This document shows positions 63,825-64,000 of a stretch of DNA of 64,000 nucleotides, one piece after another. The position numbers and the translations under genes were made by a program. The notes under the pieces were generated by a model, which saw only the letters and a list, made by a program, of their open reading frames with translations, was not told the origin of the DNA and ran no database searches. The DNA is from Flavobacteriaceae bacterium D16. Its GTDB lineage: Bacteria; Bacteroidota; Bacteroidia; Flavobacteriales; Flavobacteriaceae. Position 1 is the first letter of the stretch; every line of letters begins with the position of its first letter. The DNA is taken from the NCBI GenBank assembly GCA_021295155.1, contig JAJTJC010000035.1, positions 992,001-1,056,000 on the forward strand, written 5' to 3'.

Positions 63825-64000
63825 TTAGATCGTTTTACGCTTCCGGTCTATTTCCTTAAGAAATATTTTGCGTAACCTGAGGCTTTTTGGGGTTACCTCA
63901 ACGTATTCATCCTTTTGAATGTATTCCAAAGCCTCTTCAAGAGAGAATTTGATTGCCGGCACAATCCTGGCCTTATCATCAGAACCTGCTGCCCGCACAT
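63825..64000 (-). CDS. typA: GTP-binding protein TypA/BipA, C-terminal end only
   Basis: Read on the minus strand, the right edge gives the last 58 codons: VRAAGSDDKARIVPA, then FSLEEALEYIQKDEYVEVTP, then SLRLRKIFLKEIDRKRKTI and a TAA at 63825-63827. This is the C-terminal domain of TypA/BipA, a ribosome-binding GTPase of the translation-factor family, needed under stress or cold. The start and GTPase domain lie beyond the window. It is convergent with the glucokinase gene, 10 bases away. Confidence 0.9.
   Translation of the reverse strand, partial: VRAAGSDDKARIVPAIKFSLEEALEYIQKDEYVEVTPKSLRLRKIFLKEIDRKRKTI

Overview
The window looks like chromosomal DNA of a member of the Bacteroidota, most likely a marine-type Flavobacteriaceae. 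The evidence is a SecD-SecF fusion, gliding-motility-type C-terminal secretion domains (T9SS type B), families largely restricted to Bacteroidota (DUF6090, DUF4293, DUF3667, DUF1599, BT_3928-like), a Rho with a long basic insert, a eukaryote-like ProS, scarce Shine-Dalgarno sequences, and several TAnnTTTG promoter elements. No prophage, CRISPR array, IS element, rRNA or integrase was seen.

Layout. 1-8.7 kb is the most accessory part: a P-loop kinase and a broken paralogue of it 1.7 kb away, a GNAT acetyltransferase, small membrane proteins, a YecH-like protein, and a run of MG2/plug-type surface protein, DUF6090 protein and GH16 glucanase. 8.8-15.8 kb holds a 2H-phosphoesterase-like protein, a membrane-anchored AraC regulator, a sterol desaturase-like hydroxylase, a split YeeE/YedE sulfur transporter and a GH30 lipoprotein. 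15.9-19.5 kb is a minus-strand operon (DUF1599, DoxX-like, tpiA, prmA, clpS), divergent from folP-cdaA-DUF3667. 22-30.2 kb carries an MsbA-type ABC exporter, truA, a phosphodiesterase, a VOC protein, DUF4293, rho, rpsT, two identical tRNA-Glu genes and proS.

30.3-36.6 kb is envelope territory: a Trp/Gly/Ser/Arg low-complexity lipoprotein, a FadL-like porin and two tandem T9SS-sorted proteins. 36.7-42.5 kb is a plus-strand run: folE, cysS, yidD, lgt, a DUF192 lipoprotein, an asymmetric double ABC ATPase and a STAS-like protein. 42.6-53.9 kb has secDF, mdh, gyrB, a DASS transporter and asnB, with clear hairpin terminators. 54-64 kb has a DUF2911 protein, an OmpA-family protein, a plugless beta-barrel with a roughly 1000-residue TPR partner, divergent from an ftsE-like ATPase followed by a membrane-Nudix fusion and a polyphosphate glucokinase. 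It ends inside typA.

Most of the window is housekeeping and I see no convincing undescribed defence or mobile system. The best leads are the plugless barrel/TPR pair facing FtsE and the membrane-Nudix fusion, the P-loop-less half of the double ABC ATPase, a 73-bp two-step inverted repeat between mdh and a lipoprotein gene, the recent pseudogene of the P-loop kinase, and a hydroxylase whose conserved N-terminus has no ordinary start codon.
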